Positions 24,758-32,400 of a stretch of 64,000 bases of DNA are shown piece after piece. The number at the start of each line of letters is the position of its first letter. Position 1 is the stretch's first letter. Below the pieces are notes generated by a model. That model did not search any database. It was not told the DNA's origin and worked only from the letters and a program-made list of their open reading frames with translations. The position numbers and the translations under genes were made by a program. The DNA is from Leptodactylus fallax (taxonomy: Eukaryota > Chordata > Amphibia > Anura > Leptodactylidae): contig CAMRHE010000028.1 in NCBI GenBank assembly GCA_947044405.1, positions 7,958,001-8,022,000 of the forward strand, written 5' to 3'.

Positions 24758-26358
24758 GATGTCACAATATTGTGTATTTGTGGTTTAACAGTTTATGTAC
24801 TTCTGTCTTTTCAGTTCATTAACCTTGCCAGGACCCTTCAAGCACACATGGAAGATCTTGAAAGTAAGTTGCTTGTGATGTGCTGTATATATTCCCCAGG
24901 TACACAAGACAGTGTGTGATAAAGGGCTAAGATTTAGAGTTGTATGTTAGGAAATCTCTTTAAGGGTAAATTCACACGGAAGAATTTGCCTCAGATTTGG
25001 GGGTGGATTTTGTCCCTGAATTGGTGGCAAATTCTGCCCAGATTCTGCCTCCTATTGTTTTCAATGAGGGGCAGAGATCGCAGCTGGTCTCTGAAAAAAT
25101 AAACTTTGTGCTCGATCTTGCCGTATTTGCCAAGGATGATTGAGCTACAGAATTTGTGGCTCAAGACTCCTTTAGGCCCGTTTATCACAATTTCATTGCA
25201 TCTGTATTTGTAAGACAAAATGTGGACTAAAACATAAGAAACTAGAACTGATGAGAGCTGTATTTTTTCCAGCTTCCCACATGCCTGGTTTTTGCTTCTA
25301 GATCCTGCAGAATACTGCCATAAGAATGAAGGTGGTGCCCCACATGGGGTATGTTCACACAGCAGAATCTGAAAACTGCCTCCCATTCATTTCAGGGAGA
25401 AGCAGATGCTGCTTTTCTTTGTCCTCTCTAGCCGATTATAGTGTGGGTATGTCTTAGTTTTGGGGGGTTTTTTGCTAGTGGGAAAGTGTCATGCTCTAGC
25501 TTCAAGTGGATTCTGTCTAATAACTCCCATTGCAGTAAATGAGGAAGAAAATTTCTGCTTGGCTGGTACAGAATGTAAAGATTCAGTGGTCAACCAGAAA
25601 AATTCAGCTTCAAATTCTGCCAAGTGAAGATGCCCTTGATCACAGTATCCAGGTCACTTAATCCGCCAGACTGAGTATTTTCTGACTGGCAGCTGGTCCC
25701 GGCCAAGTGCCGGAGGTAATGCCGCATGCACAGTTCCTGTGCCCGTTGCATATTAGCACCGTACTAATACGCCTCTCAGTGTTATGTTTTCAATCAGTGT
25801 CATAGTAGTACAGTACAGGAAGGGGTTAAATCCCTGACTTAAGGTGAGAATTGCACATTTTTGTGGAAGTTTTTGAGACCAGTGTAAAAGCTTCTAAATT
25901 CCTTAGCATTCTCATCTAATTCTGGTTATTGCTAGTCATTGACTTGGTCCATTGCTGACAACTACAGTGATGTGTTCTCTAGTCCAAGCACTGGTAGGCC
26001 ACACAAGCTTACCCTTAAACAAGAGGGAAGTATAAATGGCGGCCAATGGGTCCTCCTGGATTTCAGATTTACAACCAGGATTCTCTTGACCATATTAATG
26101 TTTTAGCCTTGTCTTCAAGCTCTGGCCTCCATATTCAGTTATACGTAACCTTTCCATTAATTTTTAGACTCTGACTTTGGAGATACTATAGCCTTCCATC
26201 CAGCCAAGAGCGCTGTGTGCTTTGTATTGGCACAACTGGTTTATAGAGTAAATCCAGCAGTTTTTGTATTATATAACTAGCACAACCTTACAAGTTTATT
26301 GTTTTTTTGTTTTTTTTTTTCAGCATCAGAAGATGATTCAGAGGATGAACGGGTGTAA
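4009..26358 (+). CDS. MARCHF7: MARCHF7 (axotrophin), RING-CH E3 ubiquitin ligase, nine coding exons
   Basis: The coding exons are 4009-4167, 17864-18047, 19565-19714, 19955-21056, 21729-21898, 22357-22466, 23635-23748, 24815-24863 and 26324-26358. All junctions are GT-AG, phases are consistent, and the sum is 2073 nt, so 690 residues plus stop. Known MARCHF7 proteins are about 700 residues. The N-terminal three quarters is Ser/Arg-rich and low in complexity. A C4HC3 RING-CH domain follows at about residues 546-601: CRIC, then CKCSG, then HQDC and CELC carry the zinc ligands. The family has no membrane anchor for this member and transfers ubiquitin from E2 enzymes in cytosol and nucleus. The start is the first ATG after the acceptor at 4000 and gives the conserved MEPKPSR beginning. 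No frameshift or stop is seen. The C-terminus ends after an acidic stretch (SEDERV) and is shorter than the mammalian one. Identification is secure; exon joins are by inspection. Confidence 0.95.
4996..5034. repeat. Homopolymer T tract (39 T)
   Basis: An uninterrupted run of T. It may be the reversed poly(A) tail of a decayed retroelement, but no body is recognisable beside it. Confidence 0.85.
5392..5691. repeat. Foldback MITE, TTAA at both ends
   Basis: It starts TTAAAGGGATTCTCCAGGG and ends at a TTAA. Inside are long inverted arms: ATCAGAACCAGCACCCGAGT... near 5458 returns inverted as ...GGGTGCTGGTTCTGAT near 5625, and CTCCTGTGTTCAC near 5490 returns as GTGAACACAGGAG near 5588. The left end fits the T2-type TTAAAGG start; the right end is degraded. 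Confidence 0.55.
7524..7534. repeat. Target-site duplication of the LINE, 3' side
   Basis: CACATTGTCTG, identical to 14025-14035, directly beside the poly(A)-side end of the LINE. Confidence 0.88.
7865..11663 (-). pseudogene. LINE ORF2: apurinic endonuclease and reverse transcriptase, disrupted
   Basis: It begins [16 protein letters not shown] with the endonuclease motifs CLQETH and LGDFN. The reverse transcriptase follows, with [44 protein letters not shown] and the catalytic YADDLLLF (near 9570). Total length is about 1266 codons, normal for L1-type ORF2. Breaks seen: frame changes near 11180, near 10150 and near 8445, and an in-frame TAG at 9261-9263. It would nick DNA and copy the element's RNA by target-primed reverse transcription, but this copy cannot make a full protein. 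Confidence 0.9.
12248..13039 (-). CDS. LINE ORF1 (Transposase_22-type RNA-binding protein)
   Basis: An open frame of 263 codons, with the start chosen at [15 protein letters not shown] (13039). The frame stays open upstream to 13174, but that part reads like 5' UTR. It contains a heptad-like coiled coil (about [17 protein letters not shown] to ERAASL), then [12 protein letters not shown] and a basic C-terminal part ([20 protein letters not shown]), as in L1 ORF1 proteins that trimerise and coat the element RNA. No stop or frameshift is visible, in contrast to ORF2. Confidence 0.85.
   Translation of the reverse strand: MSHPQSTSVSDRLRGFSRAASSSTSSSLEAASPALPEEDPEPTLKQVTGQLLEAIHAGTSSLTGKIEEVKIDLGLLHRDFQTLRGRVCEVEDRVSQVEDTVNPLPAKFQELERAASLWTQRADDLENRLRRNNLRILGLPERAEGEDPRAFVEGWLKNVLPEAHFSPIFAVERAHRVPAKPPPQGTPPRPLLARLINSTDRDTALRAARQAGELKYNGAAVAMFPDFSAALQKTRASFVAVKRRQRKGYTILHDLPSASSGRP
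13229..13600 (-). repeat. About 126-bp tandem repeats in the LINE 5' UTR
   Basis: The word GGTAACTCAAC recurs at 13229, 13356 and 13481, each time followed by similar text with TGGATTATAAG and GCCAGGAGGAACT-like words. So three divergent copies of about 125-127 bp stand upstream of ORF1 on the minus strand. Confidence 0.75.
14025..14035. repeat. Target-site duplication of the LINE, 5' side
   Basis: CACATTGTCTG, followed by an extra TCTG that makes GTCTGTCTGA where the uninterrupted Tc1 repeat reads GTCTGA. Confidence 0.85.
14103..15132 (-). pseudogene. Tc1 transposase, frameshifted
   Basis: The start is recognisable ([14 protein letters not shown], paired helix-turn-helix region). The DDE domain follows with [13 protein letters not shown], then [11 protein letters not shown], and the family ending [11 protein letters not shown]. 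Reading frame changes occur near 14865, near 14560 and near 14320. An intact protein would be about 340 residues and would cut and paste the element at TA. This copy is inactive. Confidence 0.92.
15512..16493. other. MARCHF7 intron 1, middle part
   Basis: No gene or clear repeat boundary recognised. Short open frames are without signature. Confidence 0.4.
16494..16829. mobile_element. T2/Kolobok-type MITE (TTAAAGGGGTTGTCC ends)
   Basis: It starts TTAAAGGGGTTGTCCAGGCA and ends TGCCGGGACAACCTCTTTAA, an imperfect terminal inverted repeat of about 20 bp with TTAA at both edges. 336 bp, no coding capacity. TTAAAGG termini are those described for T2-family MITEs of Xenopus. Confidence 0.75.
16830..17863. 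other. MARCHF7 intron 1, right part
   Basis: Contains an imperfect palindrome (17010-17099). Otherwise nothing is recognised before the exon at 17864. Confidence 0.4.
17010..17099. repeat. Imperfect palindrome with a third partial copy
   Basis: CTTCTCATAC...CCTCCTGATAACCC returns inverted as GGGTTATCAGGAGG...GTATGAGAAG. Arms are about 32 bp. A third degraded copy (TGGTTATTCATACATGTAGT and on) follows at 17130-17165. Confidence 0.7.
17864..18047 (+). CDS. MARCHF7: MARCHF7 coding exon 2
   Basis: Acceptor TTTTCTTCAG, donor CAG/GTATTG, 184 nt, phase 0 to 1. It encodes a Ser-rich segment including [10 protein letters not shown], a motif conserved in MARCHF7 orthologues. The 13.7-kb intron before it holds the Tc1/LINE nest. 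Confidence 0.9.
18115..18380. mobile_element. T2-type MITE in MARCHF7 intron 2
   Basis: It starts TTAAAGGGGTTGTCTGGGG and ends CAATCCCTTTTAA, with TTAA at both edges. It shares its right TTAA with the next element. Confidence 0.55.
18377..18749. mobile_element. Second T2-type MITE, abutting the first
   Basis: Ends TTAAGGAGACTTTCCAG and CTGGAAAATCCCTTTAA form an imperfect inverted repeat. The interior has the dispersed words GATCAGTGGGGGCC and GGACCCCCACTGACC. It sits exactly on the TTAA of its neighbour. Confidence 0.6.
18942..19222. mobile_element. Degraded T2-type MITE
   Basis: It starts TTAAAGGGGTTTGGCTTCCCC. The right end GGTACCGGACAACCCCTT is a partial inverted counterpart without a clear TTAA. 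The interior contains a short inverted duplication (TACAAGTAAT at 19072 against ATTACTTGTA at 19146). Confidence 0.5.
19565..19714 (+). CDS. MARCHF7: MARCHF7 coding exon 3
   Basis: Acceptor TTTTCAG, donor GTAAGT, 150 nt, phase 1 to 1. It encodes a charged region with ERERERRTD and LLDYGHRS, matching the corresponding MARCHF7 region. Confidence 0.9.
19955..21056 (+). CDS. MARCHF7: MARCHF7 coding exon 4 (large Ser/Arg-rich exon)
   Basis: At 1102 nt this is the largest exon. It follows a long polypyrimidine tract and acceptor AATGTAG, and ends at donor GTAAGTG (phase 1 to 2). It encodes about residues 165-532, including [50 protein letters not shown] and [13 protein letters not shown], all hallmarks of MARCHF7. 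Confidence 0.95.
21057..21728. other. MARCHF7 intron 4
   Basis: No gene. A T-rich tract at about 21520-21546 is the only notable feature. Confidence 0.5.
21729..21898 (+). CDS. MARCHF7: MARCHF7 coding exon 5 (RING-CH, first half)
   Basis: It encodes [17 protein letters not shown] and the next zinc ligands CKC and HQDC, so most of the RING-CH domain. 170 nt, phase 2 to 1, acceptor CTTTTTAG, donor G/GTTAGT. Confidence 0.95.
21899..22356. other. MARCHF7 intron 5 with a T2-like end
   Basis: TTAAAGGGTGTCCCCATTG at 21988 looks like the left end of a TTAA MITE. The right end was not identified. Confidence 0.4.
22357..22466 (+). CDS. MARCHF7: MARCHF7 coding exon 6 (RING-CH, last ligands)
   Basis: It encodes the final cysteine pair CELC and the conserved [14 protein letters not shown] segment. 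110 nt, phase 1 to 0, acceptor TTTCAG, donor AGG/GTGAGT. Confidence 0.95.
22467..23634. other. MARCHF7 intron 6 with dispersed repeat sequence
   Basis: About 22965-23300 has the words CACTGATCAGCTGCAG, GGTGACTGACCCCACAGATC and GGACAGCCCCTTTAG typical of the TTAA MITE families elsewhere in this window. No coding sequence. Confidence 0.45.
23635..23748 (+). CDS. MARCHF7: MARCHF7 coding exon 7
   Basis: 114 nt in phase 0 at both ends, acceptor TTTCTATAG, donor GTGAGT. It encodes [19 protein letters not shown] and a following helical stretch, as in other MARCHF7 proteins. Confidence 0.93.
23749..24814. other. MARCHF7 intron 7
   Basis: TTAAAGGGCTTGTCTTGG at 24189 resembles a T2-type left end. A T tract is at 24727-24749. 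No gene is recognised. Confidence 0.4.
24815..24863 (+). CDS. MARCHF7: MARCHF7 coding exon 8
   Basis: A 49-nt exon encoding [16 protein letters not shown], between acceptor CTTTTCAG and donor GTAAGT, phase 0 to 1. The peptide is conserved in the family. Confidence 0.92.
24864..26323. other. MARCHF7 intron 8
   Basis: Contains GGGTAAATTCACACGG-type dispersed repeat pieces near 24963 and 25345. No gene is recognised. Confidence 0.45.
26324..26358 (+). CDS. MARCHF7: MARCHF7 coding exon 9 (stop codon)
   Basis: Acceptor after a T-rich tract. It encodes the acidic end [10 protein letters not shown], and TAA stands at 26356-26358. The 3' UTR follows. Confidence 0.88.
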
Positions 26359-27345
26359 AGAATGGCAAACCTATGACACCTTCAGAATTAGTCCAGTCAC
26401 TTGTGCTTCATTGTTTCTGTTCAGAATATGCCGTGCTTGGCATTTTGGTTGAATCTCACTGTTTTGCCCTCCGTTCACTTGTTGCACTTATAAATTTTCT
26501 AATACCGAATCCTAAAAAAAAAAAAAATCTTTCAAAGACCTAGTTTGGCCTCATGTACGTTTAAATCATATTTTTGCCTTTGCTTTTTTTGTTTGTATGC
26601 TGAAAGCTGTGACTGTCTGCTGCAATGTGTCTTGTTTTGTTTCCTTTTTGTGTTGTAACCTGAACTTCTGCTCTGACCATCTTGATTCAGCCTTGTCACC
26701 TGAACACAGTGGAGGGGGGGCGCTCTTCTGGCTGCACAGCAGTTCACGAGTTTACCTAATCTGTTCATGAACGGCCTCATGCGAGGCACTGAGATACTGA
26801 AACCTCAGTAATATTTGTAGGCCTTGCCAATATTCCGCCTACTAAACTGCCTCTGCTCTGTAAGTAATGAGTACTCTGCAAAGAGTAGCAACTGTGATGT
26901 GCGAATTGGGGGAAGGGGATAAAATATTGACACACTATAAATGTGACTATTAAGGGATGAAGCCCCCACGCCTTATCTTGCAGGCTCTTGTTTTATACAA
27001 TGTTTTGCCTCCAGTATTGACTGTTTAATAAGAGGTTTTGGACAGTCGTTCGTTTTTTTTTTTTTCTTTCCTTTTCATTCATTTTTTTTTTTTTCCTGAT
27101 TTGGTATGAGGCCATTAGTTTGAGGTTGTGACTTAATGACTTTTTTATTTTTTTTTTCCAGATTCAGTATATAGCACATTTTACAAGAGAAAATAAGACT
27201 TTGCAAAAAAAAAAAACATAAATGCTAAAAATTTTAAACACTTGTAATTGCTAAAATTGTAGACCCCTGTATATTCACTTTAAATGCACATTGATGTTTT
27301 AGTTGTACGATAGAACAATAAAGACAATGTATGGATCTTCAGGCT
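26359..27345 (+). other. MARCHF7: MARCHF7 3' UTR
   Basis: About 1 kb of T-rich sequence between the stop and a canonical poly(A) signal. No repeat boundary is seen. The cleavage point is inferred from the signal position. Confidence 0.75.
27317..27322 (+). terminator. MARCHF7: Poly(A) signal AATAAA of MARCHF7
   Basis: This is the AATAAA that best ends the MARCHF7 transcript on the plus strand. Cleavage is expected about 15-25 nt further on. Confidence 0.7.
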
Positions 27346-29004
27346 CTTATTTACTTACTAACACATCATTACTTTAAGGCTAAGGCCCCACTTGGCAAGC
27401 TGCAGCCAAAAAAAACGCTGTGGAAAAGACCGCGGCAGACATGGTTTGTTTTTTTTTTATATGTTTTTTTTTTTAAGCAGGGTTTTTCAGTCTGCAGTTT
27501 TCCTTTGACTTTCTGCCCCTAGTATACCTATACGTAAAACACCAGGGTTTCCGTAGGTATAATTGACATGAGTGTTTTTGAAATCGCAGCATTTCCGCTG
27601 CAGTGTTTGGGTTTTTCTTTTCTGCAATGTGTGGATGGGATCAGCCAAAATCCAAGCCACTTTGCAGCCAATGTAAAGGGGATATTCCAGGGCACTAATA
27701 AAAGGTGGTGTTGGGCTAGGTCATCAGTATCTGATCATTGGAGGTCTAACACCTGGGACCCTCACTGATCAGCTGGTCAGAAACCAGTGTATGGAGCCAG
27801 GAGTAGACAGCTGCTCTATTGCAGCTCATATCCTATTCACTTGACTGAGCGGTGAGCTACAGAGCCATGTCACGTCAGTATACAGTGTAGTCTGCTTCTG
27901 GCTCCATACACTGGGGCAGACAGTCCCAACTGAGCAGACATGTAAAAAATGCACCAGATCCATCCTGATGCGGGTGACCAATCTGGCACACTAAGGCCTA
28001 ATGCACACACAACAGTGTGCAGGTTAAAGCTCTCCAAGAGGGTGTCCAATGGTCCATTCTGTTCCAGTGAACACAGAGCAGGACTTATCCTGCTTCAGGT
28101 CATTGGAGCAGAATGGATCAGAAATCCCTGTAGAAGTGAGTATTTCATCAGTGCATGCCGCTGCAAAGTCTCCACCCCACCCTCTCGGATGGCACACTCT
28201 GATGTATGCATGGGGCTGAAGACGGTCTAGTCTAAGATTATATTACCTATGAGTTGGGTAAGTTTGCATCTTAAACCATTCCCCCCCCCCCCCCCAAAAA
28301 AAAAAAAAAGCCCTAGTCACCTGGGGGCTATCCATGGGGAGGGTTGTTTTGATGCTTGATTCCAATCCAATAGTATGATAGGACCTAATCTATAGTTGTG
28401 ATATCAGAATGAGATGGAAACCCTGCCATAAAATTAACAAATCACAGGAGGCACTTGCATGTCATCTGTGTGATCCAAGTGCCTTCCATTAAAAAATCTG
28501 CACCCTCTAAACCTGGACAATCAGTCGTGTGCATGAGGCCTTAATTTATATTGGGAGCAAATTGCTTCTGAATTGGCGTTTCAATAGTAAATCTGACCCA
28601 CTGCTAAAAACAGCTGATTTGTGAGGGTGCTGGTTATTGGATCCCTGCTGATCTGATATTGATCTATGAAGGATAGGTCATCGATATCTAGGCATGGAGA
28701 CTTGTGGGGGGAAAAAAGACTTATTTTGGTCCATTTTTGCAGATCTAAGGACAATCTTAAAGGGGTTGTCCAATATTGAGACCAATGTTACTCGTATATT
28801 GGGAAACTATACAACTTATTATACATTGTATCAATTCCTCACGGTTTTCTAGATCTCCTTGATGTCATTCATGCTGCTTACTGTCAATGGATAAAAATCA
28901 GCCCATGGTCATGTGATATATACAGTATAGGAGCAAAATTCGATGGTTACCATTGACATCTTATATAATTTCACACCAATGCACAATAAATCAAGCAAGA
29001 ATTC
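27346..29004. other. Intergenic region between the 3' ends of MARCHF7 and CD302
   Basis: No gene. A repeat piece at 27370-27445 (AAGGCCCCACTTGGC...ACGCTGTGG) matches, inverted, the stretch at 41340-41425. Further TTAA-MITE-like sequence stands at 27675-27930 and TTAAAGGGGTTGTCCAATAT at 28757. C and A runs are at 28280-28310. Confidence 0.5.
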
Positions 29005-29026
29005 CAAAAATTTACTAAACATTTTT

Positions 29027-29032
29027 TTTAAT
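29027..29032 (-). terminator. CD302: Possible poly(A) signal ATTAAA of CD302
   Basis: ATTAAA on the minus strand lies about 230 nt beyond the CD302 stop codon. No AATAAA was seen nearer. The assignment is inference. Confidence 0.4.
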
Positions 29033-29260
29033 GTAGTTTATGTAATCTGAGATGATTCTTAAAGTGGCCACTCCTATCAGTGTGCAGTACCGTACATGTC
29101 ACTTCTATAGTCCATAGATCGAATGAATCACAAGTCAAAGAGCTCGTAACAACCAGCTCAGCTTCAATCTTCTAAAATTGCACTGAAAAAGTAAAAGCTA
29201 GCATTTGCTGTATGAGACACATCTGCCACATCACTGCCCATACGTAGTCATGTTATTGTT

Positions 29261-29445
29261 TCAGGCATAGTCTTCTCTTTCCATTGTGTCCACCAGAATA
29301 GCATCATCGCTGTATGGTAGAACCTCCGCCCTGTGTAGTGCACTGGACCAGTTCCTCCTCCTGTGAAGAAATACAACTACGATGGAGAGTACTAGTGCGA
29401 TTATGGTAAATGTCGTGATCAAAGTAATCATCATGGCTTTCTTAT
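29261..29445 (-). CDS. CD302: CD302 exon 6 (transmembrane helix, tail, stop)
   Basis: It follows acceptor TTTTGCAG. It encodes AMMITLITTFTIIALVLSIV (membrane), HRRRNWSSALH and LPYSDDAILVDTMERED, and ends in TGA at 29263-29261. Confidence 0.92.
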
Positions 29446-32400
29446 CTGCAAAACAAACAAATACAAGGCGTGGATCACACGAAGAATCTGCCTAGTAGAG
29501 CGAGTATCCCCATGAGTAGATACACAACAACTTTTATTACTGGTATGGTTGGAAACTTGTGCTCTATGATGAAATACTCAGGTTTATAATGAATGTCACC
29601 CTTTGAATACAGTGAGGGTTCCTCCTCCTCTCAAATTTTCAAGACTGCCATTCTGTATACCAGTCTTGATGATTCCCTGCATCACTGGAAATGTGCTGAA
29701 TGTGACCCTGGGGTGTGTGATGTCAGCCAGAAGACTAGGCAAAGTGTAACTGTTTATTTGTCGCCACTTATACTGTGGGGTCTGAGAAGACCCCAGAACA
29801 TAGTAATAGCGCTCCTGGTTTGCCCTGGACCGAACCTCACAAATATTCGTCAAAACAAATAGCTAGAGATCAGCTGTTCAAAGCGAATATGGAGCTGTGA
29901 GCACCACTTCCACTTCATGGCCTATGTAATGTCATGTTCATTGATTACATGGTCTGTTTCTGCCCCATTCAAGTGATGGGGCATAACTGCAATACCAAGC
30001 ACAGCCACTAAACGATGCATGTGCTTGGCTTTTATAGAAGAGGATGCAGCGCCTGACTAAATACTCTGGTCTCTCCAGTTAGCTGATGTGTGGGGATCCT
30101 GAGCATCAGAACCGCACCGATCTTTAATTCATGAACTACCCTAAATATATTATCAATCCTGTAAGACTGGAAAACACATTTTTTTTTTACAAGGGGACTG
30201 CCTTAAAGGGATTCTATCATTAAAAAAAAAAAATTCGATTAACTAAAATGTTCCGTCGCCATTTTGCGGTGGTCTCGTGTAAGAAGAGGAGTGAAGAGGA
30301 GGAGACGCGTCAGGAGCAGAAGACAGGCGGCGCTGGAAACCTATGATGAGCCTGTGCTTTGAGTACAGGGGGAACGCCTACCTGATCAATAAAGGTAGGT
30401 GAAGAATAGCCTTTCTAAAGGCTATTCTGACGTGCTTTTAGTTAAAAATTGATTTTTTTACTGATAGAATCCCTTTAAGTCTCTGTTGAACTTGGTGGTG
30501 GTGACACATTTTACTTTGCTATTCCTCCACATACCATTATGGGTCAACCAGTTGTCTCATGTTCGGATGCATTTTTGTATATAAATGTATTAAAAGTTAC
30601 AAAAACAGAAACATTGCAGTCTTACCAAATGTGTGGTTTTCTTTTGAAGTAACTATTTGAAAAAAATAAAAATTTCAAGTTATTAATCTATAAATATATG
30701 CCCATAAATTAGTAAAGTTATAGATGGTCACATTACTGCATATACAGCACTGGGAAACACGTAGGGGACTTTATTCTCAGCACCATCATATTTTTAGAGC
30801 CTTTGGAGTCTCTGACACGCTCTTATGGCACTTGAACCGCATTTCCATCTCCAGCATCTTTTTGAAGGGAATGGTTCATCTATTGGATTCTCTAAAGGTG
30901 TGAAGGTTCTCAGCATTATGTTCTCCACTATGCTCTTTGGCCTCTTTGATGTATAGCTTCCTGGTGACAAACTGTGTTTAAATCCACACCGCGGTCATTA
31001 TACATTATGAATTTTATCTACAGCATTTCTCAAAATCTCCTCCAATTTGCTGGTACTGTAAATCCGCACCAAAAAATCCACAGCCTATTTGTCTTGTGTG
31101 GATGAATCCTTATGGTATTTGCCATTAGAAAAAAAATCCCATTGAAATCAAAGAGAACGATATATGGTCAGTAACTTCTCAAACAAATTAGTCTCATTTA
31201 ATAGATCATGTGATTCTTGAACAAAATGTAATGCACTTTATTTAAAAATTTTGCTGTTTTCTGCCTGAAAAATCTCTGTCTCCTTCCTTCCTTATTTGCT
31301 GTTCACTCCCTGTTACTAGGGAAGTTTCCTCTTTAGAAACCAACAGGTTCGAGACAGAACACAGGAAATTGAGGGGGAGGAGCAGGTCTCTCTTCATAGC
31401 CTCTGCATGTTGTCACATAGCTTTACCTTTCTGTACGCTGCACAGAGATGAGTCTGCAGCTTCTCACAGCTCATAATGAGTGTAAAGAGAATATCTACAA
31501 TAAGCAGATTTCCCTATTTCTTCAAATTTATCTTTTTTTTTTTTGTCTGTAACAGGGATCTTTTTAGCTGCATCATAAACTGGATTTGCAGTCCAGAGTC
31601 CCTGGATCTCCTGTTATATGGTCATTTGGGATTTTTTCCGCTATTTGTTTGCTGTTTTATAGTAATGGATGGGGGGGGGCAGACTGCTCTGAATTGTACA
31701 CAGCCCATCCCTCTGAGAGAAATGTAAAATGTGCTGCAGCCATAATGGGGCTATTAGCAAAAAAAACTAATGGGACATCATGAATGAAGGTTGACGGGCA
31801 TCGAGATTGTGAACACCTATAAGTACCTGGGTTTGCTCCTTAATAATAAGCTGGACTGGGCAGATCATATGGAGGCCCTGTACAGGAAGGGCCACAGCAG
31901 GCTCTACCTGCTTAGGAAACTGAGAGCCTTTGGAATCCGGGGGGCACTTCTTAGAACTTTCTTCAACTCGGTAGTGGCATCAGCCATCTTCTTTGGAGTG
32001 GCCTGCTGGGGGAGCAGTATATCAACCAGGGACAGAAATAAACTTGACAAGCTGATTAGAAGGGTCAGCTCTGTCCTGGGGAGCCCCCTGGACCCAGTGC
32101 AGGTGGTGGGTGACAGAAGGATACTGTCCGTGGTGAGCTCCATGCAGAAGAAGAAGTCCCATCCCATGCATGAGACTGTGATCGCGCTGAGCAGTACTGT
32201 CAGTGACCGACTGCTCCACCCTAGGTGTGAGAAGGAGCGCTATCGGAAGTCTTTCCTCCCCACTGCGGTTAGGCTGTACAACCAACACCGACCTAAGCGG
32301 AGATCAATACACACAGAGAACTGAAATATCTCTCTGCCTGTTAAATCCCCCCCCCCCCTCCTCTGCTACGTCCTATCTGTCTGTCTGCTATTAATGTAAT

